Assembly (NCBI GenBank): GCA_026391795.1
Contig: JAPLDI010000005.1
Coordinates: forward strand, 30,381 to 94,380
DNA from: Bacteroidota bacterium
Lineage (GTDB): Bacteria > Bacteroidota > Bacteroidia > Bacteroidales > FEN-979
Direction of reading: 5' to 3'
DNA: 64,000 nucleotides
The notes beneath the pieces were generated by a model. The model had not been told where the DNA came from. It saw nothing but the letters and a program-made list of their open reading frames with translations, and made no database searches. Made by a program: the position numbers and the translations under genes. Numbering within the stretch: the stretch's first letter is position 1; each line of letters starts with the position of its first letter. Of this stretch, positions 18,055 through 28,150 are shown piece by piece.

Positions 18055-18930
18055 CTACTTGCTTTCCACATGGATCGTCACCTCTGTATGATCCAGCGAT
18101 TTTTTTATCTCTTCTTCCATGCGGTCGCAGAGGTCATGGGCTTCCTTTACAGTCATGCCGGGCGGAACATCCAGGTGGAAATCCACATACCGGTAATTTC
18201 CGGCTTTTCGTGTCCGCAGACTATGGTAGCTTATGGTTTTGGAGCAGTACATGACGATATCTGCCTTAATCTGTTCGACCTCCACCTCTGCAAGGGCCTC
18301 ATCCAGAAGGGGAGCATAGGCTTTTTTAAATAAAATAAAAGATTCGCGGAGGATAAGCAGCGCTACAAGGATAGCGATCAGCGGGTCCAGGTAATGAACC
18401 AGGGGGTTCTTTGTGAAATAGCCAAGGATCAGCATCAGCAACAGTCCGAAAGCAACCCCCAGTGAAGTATAAACATCCACTTTAAGGTGAAGCGCGTCGG
18501 CTTCCAGGGCAATGGAATCTTCTGATTTTGCCACTTTATACAACGTCCGGGAGACGAAGAAATTTACAAGTGCAGAAATTCCCATGACGATTACACCCAG
18601 GCCGATCTTCTCAATCTCATGCGGGTTAATAATTTTTCTGACAGCCTCAAGGATGATCCATCCCGATGCAATAAAGATCAGCATGGCTTCAACGACTCCT
18701 GAAATGTTCTCGAATTTTCCATGTCCATAAGGATGTCTCTTATCAGCAGGTGTATCGGAGATCCTGACAGAAAAGAAAGCGATAATGGCAGCCAGCAGGT
18801 CCATAAAGGAGTGAATGGCTTCAGAAAGAATACTGATGGAGCCGCTCATGATACCAACGACCACCTTCATGGCGATCAGCAGCGTGTTTGAGAGGACCGA
18901 TAACCGTGCTACGCTTACTTTCCTGTTCAT
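18055..18930 (-). CDS. Cation diffusion facilitator (CDF) metal exporter
   Basis: The 291-aa protein shows six transmembrane helices and the CDF metal-site motifs: SEAIHSFMDLLAA (His and Asp of helix 2) and ALEADALHLKVDVYTS (helix 5, HxxxD). A C-terminal cytoplasmic ferredoxin-like domain carries the VDFHLDVPPGMTVKEAH pattern. It should export zinc, manganese or iron(II) in exchange for protons. The start was put at ATG 18930: a TATTTTTG box at 18949-18956 lies just upstream, and the residues encoded before it look non-native. Confidence 0.93.
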   Translation of the reverse strand: MNRKVSVARLSVLSNTLLIAMKVVVGIMSGSISILSEAIHSFMDLLAAIIAFFSVRISDTPADKRHPYGHGKFENISGVVEAMLIFIASGWIILEAVRKIINPHEIEKIGLGVIVMGISALVNFFVSRTLYKVAKSEDSIALEADALHLKVDVYTSLGVAFGLLLMLILGYFTKNPLVHYLDPLIAILVALLILRESFILFKKAYAPLLDEALAEVEVEQIKADIVMYCSKTISYHSLRTRKAGNYRYVDFHLDVPPGMTVKEAHDLCDRMEEEIKKSLDHTEVTIHVESK

Positions 18931-18948
18931 CCGAAAAATAATATCCGA

Positions 18949-18956
18949 CAAAAATA
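18949..18956 (-). promoter_or_regulatory. Predicted -7 box for the CDF gene
   Basis: The minus strand reads TATTTTTG, matching TAnnTTTG, 18 bp upstream of ATG 18930. It supports the shorter start for the CDF protein. Confidence 0.4.
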
Positions 18957-19068
18957 CATTCCTGTCCGGATTATGAAATTTATTCACAGATAAGTTATTA
19001 CCAGTTTTCAAATGATTTTACAGCAGGGACCGATGGACCTTAATCCTTCGCTGATCGCAAATATGTTT

Positions 19069-19076
19069 TATCTTTG
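19069..19076 (+). promoter_or_regulatory. Predicted -7 box for the peptidylarginine deiminase gene
   Basis: TATCTTTG matches TAnnTTTG, 20 bp upstream of ATG 19097. No evident -33 box. Confidence 0.5.
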
Positions 19077-19096
19077 ATTTGTTCAATTTCGATCCA

Positions 19097-21124
19097 ATGA
19101 AAAAATTTTATCTGACCTACGTCATCTTCATTCTGTTTATATTTCATGCCTCCGCCCAGGATAAGAAACCGGAGCCCTGGCAATACGGCCACTGGCTTTC
19201 AGCCGAAGAAGCCCTGCAAAAGTACCAGGGGCCGATAACCTTCCAGGAAACACCGCCTCCCACAGGGCCGGTAAGGAATGTTGCCGAGTTCGACAGGATG
19301 CAGGGAGTTCTGGTGCGTTATCCCTTCGGGATCCCCATCGAGCTCATCAAACAAATGGCAGAAGGTGTCATGGTCACCACCATCGTTCTCAATTCCGCTC
19401 AGCAGGCAACGGTCACCAGCCAGTACCAGGCTGCAGGCGTGAATATGGCCCATTGCAACTTTTTGCTGGCACCAAGCGATTCTTACTGGACACGCGATTA
19501 TGGTCCCTGGTTTGAATCCGACGGCAGCAACTCCATCGGGATCGTTGATTTTCCTTATAACAGGAATCGTCCCAACGACGATGAGATCCCAAAGCGGGTT
19601 GCTGAAATGCTTGGAATTCCATGGTATGGAATGAATGTGATCCATACCGGAGGTAACTATATGACCGACGGAATGGGGATCTCTTCTTCCACAACCCTCG
19701 TTTGGGATGAGAATCCAACCCAGACGCACGATTCCATCGCAAATAAAGTTCGCAATTACCTCGGTATTGATCCCTATCTTGTTGTTCAGGATCCCAATGG
19801 CACGTATATCGATCACATCGACTGCTGGGGAAAATACCTTGCTCCCGACAAGATCCTGATCCGGAAAGTCCCGCCATCACACCCCCAGTATGCCCTGATT
19901 GAAGCCACCGCCAGTTACTATGCATCCACACCCTGTTCCTATGGTTACAACTACCGTGTGTTCCGCGTGAACACCCCCGATGACCAGCCCTATTCAAATT
20001 CGCTGATCCTGAATAACAAGGTATTTGTTCCAATCATGAATTCCAGCTGGGACGACAGCGCGATTGCCGCCTACCAGGCTGCCATGCCGGGTTACCAGGT
20101 GTCGGGCATCATCGGGAGCAGTTCAACACCCTGGGTATCCACCGATGCCCTGCATTGCCGGGCCATGGGAATTGCCGACATCGGCCAGCTCTATATCCGG
20201 CATATCCCGCTTCACGGAAATGTTCCGGCCCAGGATAATTTCCTCCTCACCGCCGACCTGGTTCCCTGCAGCGATTCTGCTGTTTACAGCGATTCTGTGC
20301 TGATCTGGTACCGGGTCAACTCGGGAATTTATCAGAAGATAAACATGGTGAATACCTCCGGCCTGCACTATTCCGGCATGATCCCGAAACAGCCCTCCGG
20401 AAGCATCATCCAGTATTATCTTTATGCAGCCGATAAATCGGGGCACAATGCCATGATGCCACTCATGGGAGCGGCCGATCCGTTTACATTTACGGCGATC
20501 TACACCGACATCACTGCCATCCCGGATACGCTCTGGTTCCGGACCGCGGCGGATCTTATTTTAGGTAAGGCAACCCGTCTGCATAATTACACCACCGCCT
20601 CCATACTTCTTGACTCGGTTCAGAAGGAAGGCCATGCGGGGATGGGATGGTGGGTTGATTCCCTCTCTGTGACCAGTTTTCCTCACATGATGAACGCCGG
20701 AGATTCGGAATATGTGCACGTACGGCTTCCGATTCCCTTATCGCTTGACCCTGTTTACTGGATCGACACGATGAATGTATACAGTGAACTGGGCGTCCAC
20801 AGGGTGATCATCATGATCAACAGCGAGCTATACACAAGCATTGCCGGAACTTCCGGAAAGGGGAATTCCCTCAGACTGTATAATTATCCAAATCCGTTTA
20901 CCGGATCCACTTCGATTCATTACCAGTTGAAGGAAAGAACTACTGTGAAACTGGAGGTCATGAATACGGTTGGGAAAGAAGTTGCCGTTCTGGCTGCTTC
21001 CGTGCAGGATGCCGGCGAGTATACGCTCAGTTTCAATGCCGGAACATTACCTGCCGGGATTTACTACCTGCGGATCATTACGGAAAAGGAAACAGTCACA
21101 AAAAAAATGATGCTGATCAGGTAG
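19097..21124 (+). CDS. Secreted peptidylarginine deiminase (PPAD-like) with T9SS C-terminal domain
   Basis: This 675-aa secreted enzyme has a signal peptide (ends about residue 20, HASAQ), a catalytic PAD_porph/agmatine-deiminase fold (about 45-375), an Ig-like region, and a T9SS sorting domain at the C-terminus ([13 protein letters not shown], then PAGIYYLRI near the end). The active-site residues of Porphyromonas gingivalis PPAD recur at an almost constant offset. They are Trp131 and Asp134 (WTRDYGPWF), Arg156 and Arg158 (YNRNRPND), His240 and Asp242 (IDHIDCW), Asn301 (YSNSL) and Cys354 (DALHCRAMG). PPAD converts C-terminal arginine of peptides to citrulline, and the two arginines read the free carboxylate, so this protein probably does the same. 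Free agmatine as substrate is less likely given the export signals. It converges with lysS, overlapping 8 bp. Confidence 0.93.
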   Translation: MKKFYLTYVIFILFIFHASAQDKKPEPWQYGHWLSAEEALQKYQGPITFQETPPPTGPVRNVAEFDRMQGVLVRYPFGIPIELIKQMAEGVMVTTIVLNSAQQATVTSQYQAAGVNMAHCNFLLAPSDSYWTRDYGPWFESDGSNSIGIVDFPYNRNRPNDDEIPKRVAEMLGIPWYGMNVIHTGGNYMTDGMGISSSTTLVWDENPTQTHDSIANKVRNYLGIDPYLVVQDPNGTYIDHIDCWGKYLAPDKILIRKVPPSHPQYALIEATASYYASTPCSYGYNYRVFRVNTPDDQPYSNSLILNNKVFVPIMNSSWDDSAIAAYQAAMPGYQVSGIIGSSSTPWVSTDALHCRAMGIADIGQLYIRHIPLHGNVPAQDNFLLTADLVPCSDSAVYSDSVLIWYRVNSGIYQKINMVNTSGLHYSGMIPKQPSGSIIQYYLYAADKSGHNAMMPLMGAADPFTFTAIYTDITAIPDTLWFRTAADLILGKATRLHNYTTASILLDSVQKEGHAGMGWWVDSLSVTSFPHMMNAGDSEYVHVRLPIPLSLDPVYWIDTMNVYSELGVHRVIIMINSELYTSIAGTSGKGNSLRLYNYPNPFTGSTSIHYQLKERTTVKLEVMNTVGKEVAVLAASVQDAGEYTLSFNAGTLPAGIYYLRIITEKETVTKKMMLIR

Positions 21125-22640
21125 CGGATGATTTTTTCTCCGGACGCATCTGCGGGAAGAAAAGGACATCCTGGATGGATGCTGCATCGGTCATGATCAT
21201 CGTGAGGCGGTCGATGCCGATCCCCAGTCCGGCAGTCGGTGGCATTCCGAATTCGAGGGACCGCAGGAAGTCCTCATCCAGCACCATCGATTCCATATCC
21301 CCGCGTTTGCCGAGCTCAAGTTGCGCTTCAAACCGTTCCCGCTGATCGATGGGATCGTTGAGTTCCGAAAAGGCGTTGCAGATCTCCTTGCTGTTGCAGA
21401 TCGCCTCGAACCGTTCCACAAGTCCTTCTTTGCTCCTGTGTTTCTTGGCCAGCGGAGACATCTCCACAGGATAATCGGTGATGAACGTAGGTTGTATCAG
21501 GTTGGGCTCACATTTTTCACCGAAGATCTGATCGATGATCTTTCCCTTTCCCATGGTCGGATCAACCGGCACCGACAGGCTTTTTGCAAGGGCAACCAGC
21601 TCCTGTTCGTTCATACCGGAGATGTCATGACCGGTGAAATGCTGAATCGCTTCATACATCGTAAAGCGTTTCCAGGGTCGTTTGAAATCGATGAGGTTTT
21701 CTCCGACCTTTACTGCCGTCGTCCCATGCAGGTCGATGGCGATCTTCTCCACCATCTCCTCCACCAGGTTCATCATCCATTCATAATCCTTATAGGCAAC
21801 GTACAATTCCATCTGGGTGAATTCGGGATTGTGATACCGGTCCATCCCTTCGTTGCGGAAATCTTTTGAAAATTCATAAACGCCATCGTACCCGCCAACA
21901 ATCAGCCTTTTCAGGTAAAGCTCATTGGCAATCCGGAGGTACAGTGTTGTGTCGAGGGTGTTGTGATAGGTTGTGAAAGGACGTGCCGCAGCACCGCCAT
22001 ATAAAGGTTGTAAAATCGGAGTCTCTACTTCAAGGTAACCCTGGTGATTCAGGTACGACCGCATGGAATTGACCAGGATGGCTCGTTTCACAAACGTTTC
22101 GCGTACCTGCGGATTCACGATCAGGTCGACATACCGCTGACGGTACCGCTGTTCGGGATCGGTGAAGGCATCGAACACCGCATCTTCCTTTTCTTTCACA
22201 ATGGGCAGCGGACGGAGCGATTTGCAGAGAAGGACCAGGGATCTTACATGAATGGTGATCTCGCCCATCTGGGTGATGAACACATATCCTTTTATTCCCA
22301 CAATATCGCCGATGTCGAGCAGCTTCTTGAAAACCGTATTGTAGAGGGTCTTGTCTTCGCCCGCACAGATATCATCCCGTTTTACATACAGCTGTATCCG
22401 CCCGGTGGAATCCTGTATCTCTACAAACGATGCAGCTCCCATGATCCTGCGGCTCATGATCCTCCCGGAAATGCTGACTTCCTGGAAAAGCGACGAATCT
22501 TCCGGGAATTTTTTCTTTATCTCAACTGCAGTTGCATTGACTTCAAATGTTTCGGGCGGATAAGGGTTGATGCCTAACCGGATAAGTTCTTTCAGCGAAT
22601 CGCGGCGGATCGTTTCCTGCTCGCTCAATACCTGTGACAT
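21117..22640 (-). CDS. lysS: Lysyl-tRNA synthetase, class II
   Basis: The 507-aa class II synthetase has the OB-fold anticodon domain ([23 protein letters not shown]) and motif 2 ([20 protein letters not shown]). Motif 3 is [26 protein letters not shown]. It charges tRNA-Lys with lysine. The start was set at ATG 22640 (MSQVLSEQE), 18 bp from a TATCTTTG box on this strand. The length matches bacterial LysS; the gene is complete. Confidence 0.97.
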   Translation of the reverse strand: MSQVLSEQETIRRDSLKELIRLGINPYPPETFEVNATAVEIKKKFPEDSSLFQEVSISGRIMSRRIMGAASFVEIQDSTGRIQLYVKRDDICAGEDKTLYNTVFKKLLDIGDIVGIKGYVFITQMGEITIHVRSLVLLCKSLRPLPIVKEKEDAVFDAFTDPEQRYRQRYVDLIVNPQVRETFVKRAILVNSMRSYLNHQGYLEVETPILQPLYGGAAARPFTTYHNTLDTTLYLRIANELYLKRLIVGGYDGVYEFSKDFRNEGMDRYHNPEFTQMELYVAYKDYEWMMNLVEEMVEKIAIDLHGTTAVKVGENLIDFKRPWKRFTMYEAIQHFTGHDISGMNEQELVALAKSLSVPVDPTMGKGKIIDQIFGEKCEPNLIQPTFITDYPVEMSPLAKKHRSKEGLVERFEAICNSKEICNAFSELNDPIDQRERFEAQLELGKRGDMESMVLDEDFLRSLEFGMPPTAGLGIGIDRLTMIMTDAASIQDVLFFPQMRPEKKSSAT

Positions 22641-22657
22641 AGTTGTAAAATTTTGGG

Positions 22658-22665
22658 CAAAGATA
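22658..22665 (-). promoter_or_regulatory. Predicted -7 box for lysS
   Basis: The minus strand reads TATCTTTG, matching TAnnTTTG, 17 bp before ATG 22640; the short spacing implies a very short leader. It supports the chosen lysS start. Confidence 0.5.
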
Positions 22666-22688
22666 ACCAAAAACCCGGATGTGGCAGT

Positions 22689-23414
22689 TTATCCAAGTAC
22701 TGTATGCAGGACCAGATGTGATTGCATCTCCCTGAATCCCGGCACATGGAGGCGGTAGTAAAGCAGGATCGATTCCAGGAGGAGATCCCTGGTTTTGGCA
22801 GGAACCTGGAGGGAGGCACAGGTATCCTCAGGGGTTTGCATAAGCTGAAAGAAAAGATGGCTCATCGATGGATCCAGGCAGTCGCGATGTTCAGGTTCAG
22901 ATGACTGGAAGCCACCCTCCCGGAGGTTCAGAAACGGCTTCGTTCCTGAATAATTCATCTGCGGCATGCAGCCCAGGTACTTCGTCAGATGAAGGGAAAA
23001 AACCAGGTGGAAAAGAGAAAGGTTGTTGGGGGAACGATCCAGGCGGAGACAGGTATCGTGGAGAAAGGAAAAAAGTTCAGGATGCGGCTCTTCTTCGTGG
23101 ATGGTCTTGTAGATCAGTTCATCGATGAAAAGGGCAAGGGAACTTTTCCGGATATCGAAGGGAATGGACTGGTAAGGATGCGAATAATTGACCTCCTTTA
23201 AACTCTGAAGCGAAGTCTTGTCTTTGTGATAAACCACAAGATCGAGAAGCGTGAGCGGCTGGAAAAGACCGGGTTTGATCCTTGCATTCGGTTTCCGGAT
23301 GCCTTTCACAAGATAGGACTGCAGACCGAAAAGTTCAGTATAGATCTTTACTACACTGCTGGTCTCAGAGAATTTGGTTGAATGGATTGCAATTCCCCTG
23401 GTAGGATGAAGCAT
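22689..23414 (-). CDS. recO: DNA repair protein RecO
   Basis: The 241-aa protein has the RecO N-terminal OB fold (GIAIHSTKFSETSSVVKIYTELFGLQSYLVKGIRK) and the helical C-terminal part with FHLVFSLHLTKYLGCMPQ. RecO loads RecA onto SSB-covered DNA with RecR. The zinc-binding cysteines found in some RecO proteins are not evident here. Its ATG shares one base with the porZ stop codon, so the two genes are coupled. Confidence 0.93.
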   Translation of the reverse strand: MLHPTRGIAIHSTKFSETSSVVKIYTELFGLQSYLVKGIRKPNARIKPGLFQPLTLLDLVVYHKDKTSLQSLKEVNYSHPYQSIPFDIRKSSLALFIDELIYKTIHEEEPHPELFSFLHDTCLRLDRSPNNLSLFHLVFSLHLTKYLGCMPQMNYSGTKPFLNLREGGFQSSEPEHRDCLDPSMSHLFFQLMQTPEDTCASLQVPAKTRDLLLESILLYYRLHVPGFREMQSHLVLHTVLG

Positions 23415-25750
23415 TAATGAAGAATGAGAATTTTGGTTACGATTTTCTCGGTTCCTTTATCATTGCCTGCATAGACCAGGTAAACACCGCTCTTTGCCTT
23501 TCTGCCATCGAAATTCTTCCCGTCCCAGACGGCAAGGCCTCCTTCGGCCTTGGTTGAGAAGATGAGATTTCCTTCAATGTCGGTGATGCGGACCTGGGCG
23601 CTGGTCACAAGACCCTTGATCCCGATCAGTCCTTCATAATCTTCTTTAACAGGATTGGGATAAGCATAAACATTGGAGAAGGTTTCGCCGCCCTCGGTGG
23701 CGGTTCCCTTATAGGATTCCAGGCCCTGGTCGGTACCGATAAAAACCTCGCCTGTTTCCGGATTGATTCCGAGCGCAACAATATTATCCGACAGAAGCGG
23801 ACTGTTCTCTGTTGTAAAATGAGAGATCTGTTTGGTCCCGTCTTCCGAGAAGAGGTACAATCCTCCGCCTTCGGATCCGATCCATTTCCGGTTGGCTCCG
23901 TCAATGGCAATGGCCGTCACCTTCTCGTTCTCCATCAGGTATTGAACGTAGGCACCTTGCTGCACGAGGATCTGCTGTGCATCGAAATTCTGCCCGGTAA
24001 AGATGTTTTCAGGGGTAAAGAAAACGCCGATCCCCTTTTCTGTTCCGACCCACACCTGCCCGTTCTTATCAACGGCCATCGCAAAAACAGCCTGGCCGGG
24101 AACAGCTCCGTTGCCCTTCTGGCTGCTGAGCATGACGGATTTGCTGTTATTCGGATTCGTGGCATCTTCCTTAAAGACCAGGAGGGAGCTGGTGATCGAA
24201 GGCGTGATCCGCAACACAACCCATTTCTGGCCACTGTGATCGATGATCAGCTGTCCCAGGTCATCCTGGTTTATGATGGGGACGTTGTAACCGGTCCATT
24301 GGGAGGATGCCGGGCACGACCTGCAAAACCTGGAGATGCAATAGTTGTTATGAGAATTCACCACCCAGAGGTTGCCGTCGCTGTCGAAGGCTGTACCCCC
24401 GACACGTATATCACCGGTATCGGAGGCGCTGTGGTTCTTCAGCGAACTGTTCCAGTAACCATACCGGTTTACAACTTTACCGTCATAAAGTTCGGCCAGC
24501 CCGCGTCCCCATGAACCGGAATAGATTCTTCGGGGATCACTGGGATCGACCACCACAGTTGAAAGATTGGAAAACTCAGCCATGCCCGGATCGGTATAAG
24601 GAGACATGTTGATCCAGGAAGTATTGTTAAAATGATAGATCGCAGGAATGGTACCCGGGAGAGGAACATACGAGAGGTCCCTGCCGCCCATGGGAACATA
24701 GATGTCATCCCCGAATGCGGTAACGGCAAAAACGAGGGAAGAAAGAGGCCCGGTGAGTTCGATCGGGCGAAAGGTTCCGCTTTGATCCAGCGAAACAAGC
24801 CCGGCGCTTTTATCGGCAATCCAGATCAGTCCTCCATTGTCGAAGACAGCATCGGAAGGCGTCGGCCAGGCACCGTTATAACTGTAGATCCCATTGATGA
24901 TAACAAAATTCGGATCAAAGTACTTCACGAAATGGTCACAGGTAATTACCAGTTTCCCATAGGTCGACTCCATATGTTCAACGGGATTTGCAAAATCCAG
25001 GAACCATCGGCTCCAAGTTCCGTTTGAATACCGGTAGAGAGAATCTCCGACTGGAGCGGAAAGGTATTTGCTGACCACTACCTGGCCGTTGAAATTGATG
25101 ATGTTGTCATATTTTACATTCGGGTTCAGCCGGGGATCTTTTTTCCAGGACTGGTAATTGGCAAGGTTCTGACTCTTCGCATACGCAAGATAAACCCCCT
25201 TTTCGGTTGCAGCAAAGAGCGTGTCCTGGTCACTTTTGGTCAGCCCGAAAACATTTACCTGCGCTCCGTTGGCCCCGATATAATAAGTGTCGTGGATCTC
25301 TTCTTTGTCAACATCCAGTACCACGATGCCGAAACCACAGGAAAGATAGGCATAAGGTCCGATGAAGTAAACATCGTTGATGGTTTTGTTGCCGAGGATG
25401 GATGCCCGCTTGATATCTGCAATATTGATGATCGTATTGTTTTTTATAAGATCGATGTTGGCGTTTTCATAAGCGATCACAAGGGTATTAAAGGCCGAAT
25501 TGTAGTTCATCGCGGTGATCTTTATATCCGACAAACCGTTTACCTTGCTGATCCGCTGAATACTGTTGTCCGATTTATCAAAATAGAACACAGCATAGGG
25601 TGTGGCGCAATACATCCTGCTGCCGACCTCTTTTACCGAAATGCATTGGGAATAGGGAAGGTGATCCCTCCACTGCCCGATCCCCGTGGTCTGGGCCAAC
25701 CCGGTGACTGTTACCAGAAAAAGAAGCAGGGTGAATAAAGAATTTCGCAT
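23414..25750 (-). CDS. porZ: T9SS component PorZ-like protein
   Basis: The 778-aa protein begins with a signal peptide (MRNSLFTLLLFLVTVTGLAQ) and then GIGQWRDHLPYSQCISVKEVGSRMYCAT, a characteristic PorZ start. Repeated two-component-regulator-type beta-propeller blades follow (about residues 25-680), and a T9SS-type C-terminal domain (YAYPNPVKEDY ... SGVYLVYAGN) ends the protein. In P. gingivalis PorZ binds anionic LPS and feeds it to the PorU sortase at the cell surface. The length is very close to the P. gingivalis protein. It is coupled to recO. The presence of this gene agrees with the T9SS domain on the deiminase nearby. Confidence 0.88.
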   Translation of the reverse strand: MRNSLFTLLLFLVTVTGLAQTTGIGQWRDHLPYSQCISVKEVGSRMYCATPYAVFYFDKSDNSIQRISKVNGLSDIKITAMNYNSAFNTLVIAYENANIDLIKNNTIINIADIKRASILGNKTINDVYFIGPYAYLSCGFGIVVLDVDKEEIHDTYYIGANGAQVNVFGLTKSDQDTLFAATEKGVYLAYAKSQNLANYQSWKKDPRLNPNVKYDNIINFNGQVVVSKYLSAPVGDSLYRYSNGTWSRWFLDFANPVEHMESTYGKLVITCDHFVKYFDPNFVIINGIYSYNGAWPTPSDAVFDNGGLIWIADKSAGLVSLDQSGTFRPIELTGPLSSLVFAVTAFGDDIYVPMGGRDLSYVPLPGTIPAIYHFNNTSWINMSPYTDPGMAEFSNLSTVVVDPSDPRRIYSGSWGRGLAELYDGKVVNRYGYWNSSLKNHSASDTGDIRVGGTAFDSDGNLWVVNSHNNYCISRFCRSCPASSQWTGYNVPIINQDDLGQLIIDHSGQKWVVLRITPSITSSLLVFKEDATNPNNSKSVMLSSQKGNGAVPGQAVFAMAVDKNGQVWVGTEKGIGVFFTPENIFTGQNFDAQQILVQQGAYVQYLMENEKVTAIAIDGANRKWIGSEGGGLYLFSEDGTKQISHFTTENSPLLSDNIVALGINPETGEVFIGTDQGLESYKGTATEGGETFSNVYAYPNPVKEDYEGLIGIKGLVTSAQVRITDIEGNLIFSTKAEGGLAVWDGKNFDGRKAKSGVYLVYAGNDKGTEKIVTKILILH

Positions 25751-25842
25751 AGGTATCATGAACTGGAAATTAAAAAAAACAAGTCTCTTCTGAATATTCT
25801 GAATAACTCAGTTTTTTCCCTTTTATTGTGGAAAACACATGA

Positions 25843-27141
25843 TTAAAGGATCATTCCGGCACCCATCGTCTCGTTTGTGGATTCATCGATCAGGATGAGG
25901 CTGCCGGTAATCCTGTTTACCGAGTAAGGATCGAAAAACAGGGGTTTGGTGGTTTGTAAAACAACACACGCAATATCATTCAGTTTCACGCTTTTCTCGG
26001 CTTCCTGCTTTTCAAGCGTATTGATGTTGAGGATGTATTTGACTTCCCTTACAACACAACGCACATCCCGTGTGGTGTGTTTTACAGCATATTTTCCATT
26101 CACCTGCAGCGGCCGCTGGTTCATCCAGCAAAGCATCACTTCGAGGATTGTGCTTTCCTGCGGTACGTCGTCCCGGGGTACGATCATATCGCCCCGGCTG
26201 ATATCGATATCATCGGCAAGGGCGATGGTGACCGACATGGGTGCAAAGGCCTCCTCCTGCAAATCCTGGAAGGTGTTGATGGAAGTTATGACCGACGGGA
26301 TGCGGGAAGGAAGTACCAGTACCTTGTCCCCCTTGTGAAAAACACCCCCGGCAATGCGACCTGCATATCCACGGTAATCATGGAACTCATCCGATTCGGG
26401 ACGGATGATAAACTGAACAGGGAAACGGCCATTCGTAAGGTTGTGGTCATTGGAGATCGGGATGTTCTCAAGCGCCTGCAGCAGTGTCCCTTCCAGGTAC
26501 CATTTCATATGGGCAGAAGGATCCACCACATTATCTCCATGGAGCGCACTGATCGGAATAAACCGGACATCCTTTCCCGGGAAAATGCGGTCAGAGAAGG
26601 ATTTGAAATCTGATTTTATACTATTGAAAACCTCCTCCTTGTAATCCTGGAGGTCCATTTTATTAATGCAGACAATGATGTGCGGGATCTCCAGCAGGGA
26701 AGCGATGTAGGAATGGCGGTGGGTTTGTTCCGTGACCCCGTTCCGTGCATCGATGAGGATGATGGCGGCATTGGCCGAGGAGGCCCCGGTAACCATGTTG
26801 CGGGTATACTGAATATGGCCGGGCGTGTCGGCAATGATGAATTTCCTGTGCGGGGTCGCAAAATACCGGTAGGCAACATCGATGGTGATGCCCTGTTCCC
26901 GTTCGGCCCGCAACCCGTCGGTGAGCAAAGCCAGGTTGAGGTGTTCACTCCCTTTCTTCAGACTGGCTTTTTTGACAGCATCCAGCTGATCTTCGAAGAT
27001 GGATTTGCTGTCGTATAACAACCGCCCGATCAGGGTGCTCTTCCCATCGTCAACACTGCCGGCAGTGGTAAAACGGAGCAGTTCCATCTCAAGGTAAACC
27101 TTGCTGGAAAACTCACTGCTGCCTTCCTTGTGCTTCGTCAT
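25843..27141 (-). CDS. cysN: Sulfate adenylyltransferase subunit 1 (CysN)
   Basis: The 432-aa GTPase has the P-loop TAGSVDDGKSTLIGRLLYDSK, the switch DTPGHIQYTRNMVTGAS and NKMD for guanine recognition, and ends in two EF-Tu-like beta-barrels. It makes adenosine-5'-phosphosulfate (APS) together with CysD. The length excludes a fused APS-kinase domain, so PAPS, if made, needs a separate cysC. It is the last gene after cysD, across a 109-bp spacer with two palindromes. Position behind the polysaccharide export genes suggests the APS may serve sulfation of a surface polysaccharide. Confidence 0.95.
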   Translation of the reverse strand: MTKHKEGSSEFSSKVYLEMELLRFTTAGSVDDGKSTLIGRLLYDSKSIFEDQLDAVKKASLKKGSEHLNLALLTDGLRAEREQGITIDVAYRYFATPHRKFIIADTPGHIQYTRNMVTGASSANAAIILIDARNGVTEQTHRHSYIASLLEIPHIIVCINKMDLQDYKEEVFNSIKSDFKSFSDRIFPGKDVRFIPISALHGDNVVDPSAHMKWYLEGTLLQALENIPISNDHNLTNGRFPVQFIIRPESDEFHDYRGYAGRIAGGVFHKGDKVLVLPSRIPSVITSINTFQDLQEEAFAPMSVTIALADDIDISRGDMIVPRDDVPQESTILEVMLCWMNQRPLQVNGKYAVKHTTRDVRCVVREVKYILNINTLEKQEAEKSVKLNDIACVVLQTTKPLFFDPYSVNRITGSLILIDESTNETMGAGMIL

Positions 27142-27250
27142 TTTGTTATTGAGATGAAGCCCCTTCGGGGCTTATTGGTTAGTTTTTGTTATTGAGATTA
27201 AAACCCTGCGGGGTTTATATGAATTTATTTTTCATTTTTCATTCTTCATT
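27142..27250. repeat. Two tandem GC-rich hairpins between cysD and cysN
   Basis: The spacer holds two copies of a unit made of TTGTTATTGAGAT followed by a palindrome: AAGCCCC-TTC-GGGGCTT at about 27155-27171 and AAACCC-TGCG-GGGTTT at about 27202-27217. They look like REP-style or attenuator-type hairpins in the middle of the cysD-cysN operon. They could stabilise the upstream message or reduce transcription into cysN. Neither is followed by a U-tract on the coding strand. Confidence 0.55.
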
Positions 27251-28150
27251 CTAAAAGTAGCCCTCTTTTTTCCGGTCTTCCATGGCGGCATCCGACCGCT
27301 GGTCGTCATATCTTCCGCCTCTTTCCGTCACACGGGTGGCGGCGATCTCACGGATGATGTCTTCGAGGGAGTTGGCTGTGGAAAGTGACAAACCGGTACA
27401 GGTGATATCACCTACTGTACGGCACCTCACCCGCCGGATCTCGGCCTTTTCTTTTTCCTTCAGTTTCATGAACGGCGCCCAGGCAAGCCAGACCCCGTCG
27501 CGGTTAAAGACTTTCCGTTCATGGGTATAGTAAATACTGGGCAGGTCAATGTTTTCATGATGGATATACTGCCAGATGTCCATCTCTGTCCAGTTGCTGA
27601 TCGGGAAAACCCGGAAATGCTCTCCCATCCTTTTCTTTCCGTTGAAGATGTTCCAGAGTTCAGGACGCTGGTTTTTAGGATCCCACTGGCCGAATTCATC
27701 CCGGTGTGAGAAAAACCGTTCCTTGGCACGGGCCTTTTCTTCATCACGACGGCCCCCGCCAATGGCAGCATCAAATTTATGCTTCTCGATGGTATCGAGT
27801 AGAGTTACCGTTTGAAGTACATTGCGGCTCGCATTGTAGCCCTGCTCTTCAACCACCCTTCCAGTATCGATCGACTCCTGGACAGAACCCACGATCAGCC
27901 GGGCATGAAATTTCGCAACCAGTTCATCCCTGAACCGGATCGTTTCCTCGAAATTGTGACCGGTATCGATATGGACAAGTGGAAAAGGGATCCGGGCAGG
28001 CCAGAAAGCCTTCTGGGCAAGGTAGACGAGTACGATCGAATCCTTCCCGCCGGAAAACAAAAGAGCCGGCCGCTCAAACTGGGCGGCAACCTCCCTGATC
28101 ACAAATATTGCTTCGGATTCTAACTCCTGTAGATGACGTAACTGATACAC
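27251..28150 (-). CDS. cysD: Sulfate adenylyltransferase subunit 2 (CysD)
   Basis: The 299-aa subunit has the ATP pyrophosphatase loop LLFSGGKDSIVLVYLA and the conserved FPLVHIDTGHNFEETIRFRD, then GGGRRDEEKARAKERFFS. It adenylates sulfate using ATP with GTP hydrolysis by CysN. The start is a GTG at 28150 that overlaps the stop codon of the Wzc-like kinase by one base, so translation is coupled to a polysaccharide-export gene; this linkage is unusual for assimilatory sulfur genes. Confidence 0.95.
   Translation of the reverse strand: MYQLRHLQELESEAIFVIREVAAQFERPALLFSGGKDSIVLVYLAQKAFWPARIPFPLVHIDTGHNFEETIRFRDELVAKFHARLIVGSVQESIDTGRVVEEQGYNASRNVLQTVTLLDTIEKHKFDAAIGGGRRDEEKARAKERFFSHRDEFGQWDPKNQRPELWNIFNGKKRMGEHFRVFPISNWTEMDIWQYIHHENIDLPSIYYTHERKVFNRDGVWLAWAPFMKLKEKEKAEIRRVRCRTVGDITCTGLSLSTANSLEDIIREIAATRVTERGGRYDDQRSDAAMEDRKKEGYF

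Noticed and set aside
27142-27250. Riboswitch between cysD and cysN
   Set aside because: Only two short independent hairpins are seen and no conserved aptamer core.
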